A stretch of DNA of 64,000 bases from Streptococcus salivarius (GTDB lineage Bacteria; Bacillota; Bacilli; Lactobacillales; Streptococcaceae). The notes under the pieces are model-generated. The model was not told where the DNA came from. It saw only the letters and a program-made list of their open reading frames with translations, and searched no databases. A program made the translations under genes and the position numbers. Location of the stretch: positions 568,501-632,500 of the forward strand of contig NZ_CP018187.1 of the NCBI RefSeq assembly GCF_009738225.1. The letters are read 5' to 3'. Shown piece after piece: positions 63,443 to 64,000 of the stretch; positions within the stretch are counted from its first letter, which is position 1; each line of letters opens with the position of its first letter.

Positions 63443-63605
63443 TTAGTTGCTAAGTTTTAGTGAAAGTATTCCAAAAAATCTTTCAGTATTGAATGGAAAG
63501 GCAGAGATACAGAAAAAAGCTATTAGCTTATCCTAAAATCAAAGTTGACTACTGTATTAGCGTCTCTATGGTGGATTTATTGGGGGAGACAGTTTGGCTA
63601 ATCTT

Positions 63606-63634
63606 TTGCAATTTATTAAAAAATTTGCTATAAT
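63606..63634 (+). promoter_or_regulatory. ssrA promoter
   Basis: TTGCAA (63606-63611), 17 bases, TATAAT (63629-63634) with an extended TGC, 17 bases before the tmRNA 5' end. Confidence 0.75.
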
Positions 63635-63651
63635 ACTCAGTATCTCATATT

Positions 63652-63998
63652 GGGGTCGTTACGGATTCGACAGGCATTATGAGGCATATTCTGCGACTCG
63701 TGTGGCGACGTAAACGCTCAGTTAAATATAACTGCAAAAAATACTAATTCTTACGCTGTAGCAGCCTAAACACCTGCTCGCGTGACTTCTAGCAGATTGC
63801 TTATGTTTGTTTAGAGGTTTTATTGATTTATAAGCTACGTTTGACCATTGCCTAGCTGGTTGAAAAGAGATTTATAGGCTCGCAGATAGAAGGCTTGAGT
63901 TATGTGTCGTCTATCTGTTAAATGAAAGACATAACCTATGGTTGTAGACGAATATGTTGGCAGGTGTTTGGACGTGGGTTCGACTCCCACCGGCTCCA
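63652..63998 (+). ncRNA. ssrA: tmRNA (ssrA)
   Basis: The 5' end GGGGTCGTTACGGATTCGAC and the 3' end ...GGGTTCGACTCCCACCGGCTCCA form the tRNA-like domain. The resume codon GCA starts the tag reading AKNTNSYAVAA followed by TAA (around 63733-63768). Tagged proteins are degraded by ClpXP, and clpX is in this window. The full gene is inside the window, ending two bases before its edge. Confidence 0.97.
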
Positions 63999-64000
63999 TA

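Overview
The window is a low-GC Firmicute chromosome, almost certainly from the Streptococcus salivarius group (S. thermophilus, S. salivarius or S. vestibularis). The tmRNA encodes the tag AKNTNSYAVAA. The core gene order (glmU-nudF-macP-pfs, parE...parC-bcaT, thyA-dfrA-clpX-engB) is streptococcal, and there is a complete mevalonate pathway and a YSIRK/LPETG surface protein. All assignments were made by reading the sequence; no database search was run.

Layout. 1-13.6 kb holds housekeeping genes: a histidine kinase cut by the window edge, a hypothiocyanite-reductase-type flavoprotein, the lower mevalonate operon (mvk-mvaD-pmk-fni), mgtA behind an M-box riboswitch and a short leader ORF, glmU behind a possibly structured leader, nudF, macP and mtnN. 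13.9-24.3 kb holds a cell-wall adhesin with four repeated pilin-type domains, two glycolipid glycosyltransferases, a threonine T-box with a small gene between it and thrS, and two poorly characterised genes. 24.4-30.1 kb is mostly on the minus strand: an alpha/beta hydrolase divergent from an HxlR regulator, PspC-like, hemolysin III and DUF1836 proteins, and the upper mevalonate genes mvaA and mvaS. 30.4-38.1 kb holds thyA, dfrA, clpX, engB, the methionine-salvage pair mmuP-mmuM behind a CYS-box-like operator, and plsY.

The accessory part starts inside parE. Between parE (38.25 kb) and parC (47.4 kb) lies an island. It has a diverged second copy of the parE 3' end, three related small membrane proteins (one broken), a two-gene DUF262 + HEPN-type module that resembles a defence system, a decayed Fic gene, and a GNAT / ANT(6)-like / CPBP trio. 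Downstream of bcaT and an IS30-type element (51.05-52.23 kb) is a compact AT-rich operon. It has a consensus promoter, a 29-codon peptide ending in KKWYW, an intrinsic terminator, then a CPBP protease, a small membrane protein, an ABC ATPase plus permease, and a full ABC exporter, followed by a decayed exporter ATPase. This looks like a peptide (bacteriocin or signal) production, processing, export and immunity locus with no recognisable modification enzyme, and it is the best candidate for an undescribed system. 57.9-61.4 kb is a nest of IS elements (IS110 type, ISL3 remnant, IS1182 type). 61.4-64 kb returns to core genes: DUF2969, tRNA-Tyr, tRNA-Gln, rpsA, tRNA-Arg and ssrA.

Other points of note are a dispersed structured repeat found twice (6.86 and 30.39 kb) whose hairpin differs in sequence but keeps its pairing, and an acidic/proline-rich leader peptide between the M-box and mgtA.
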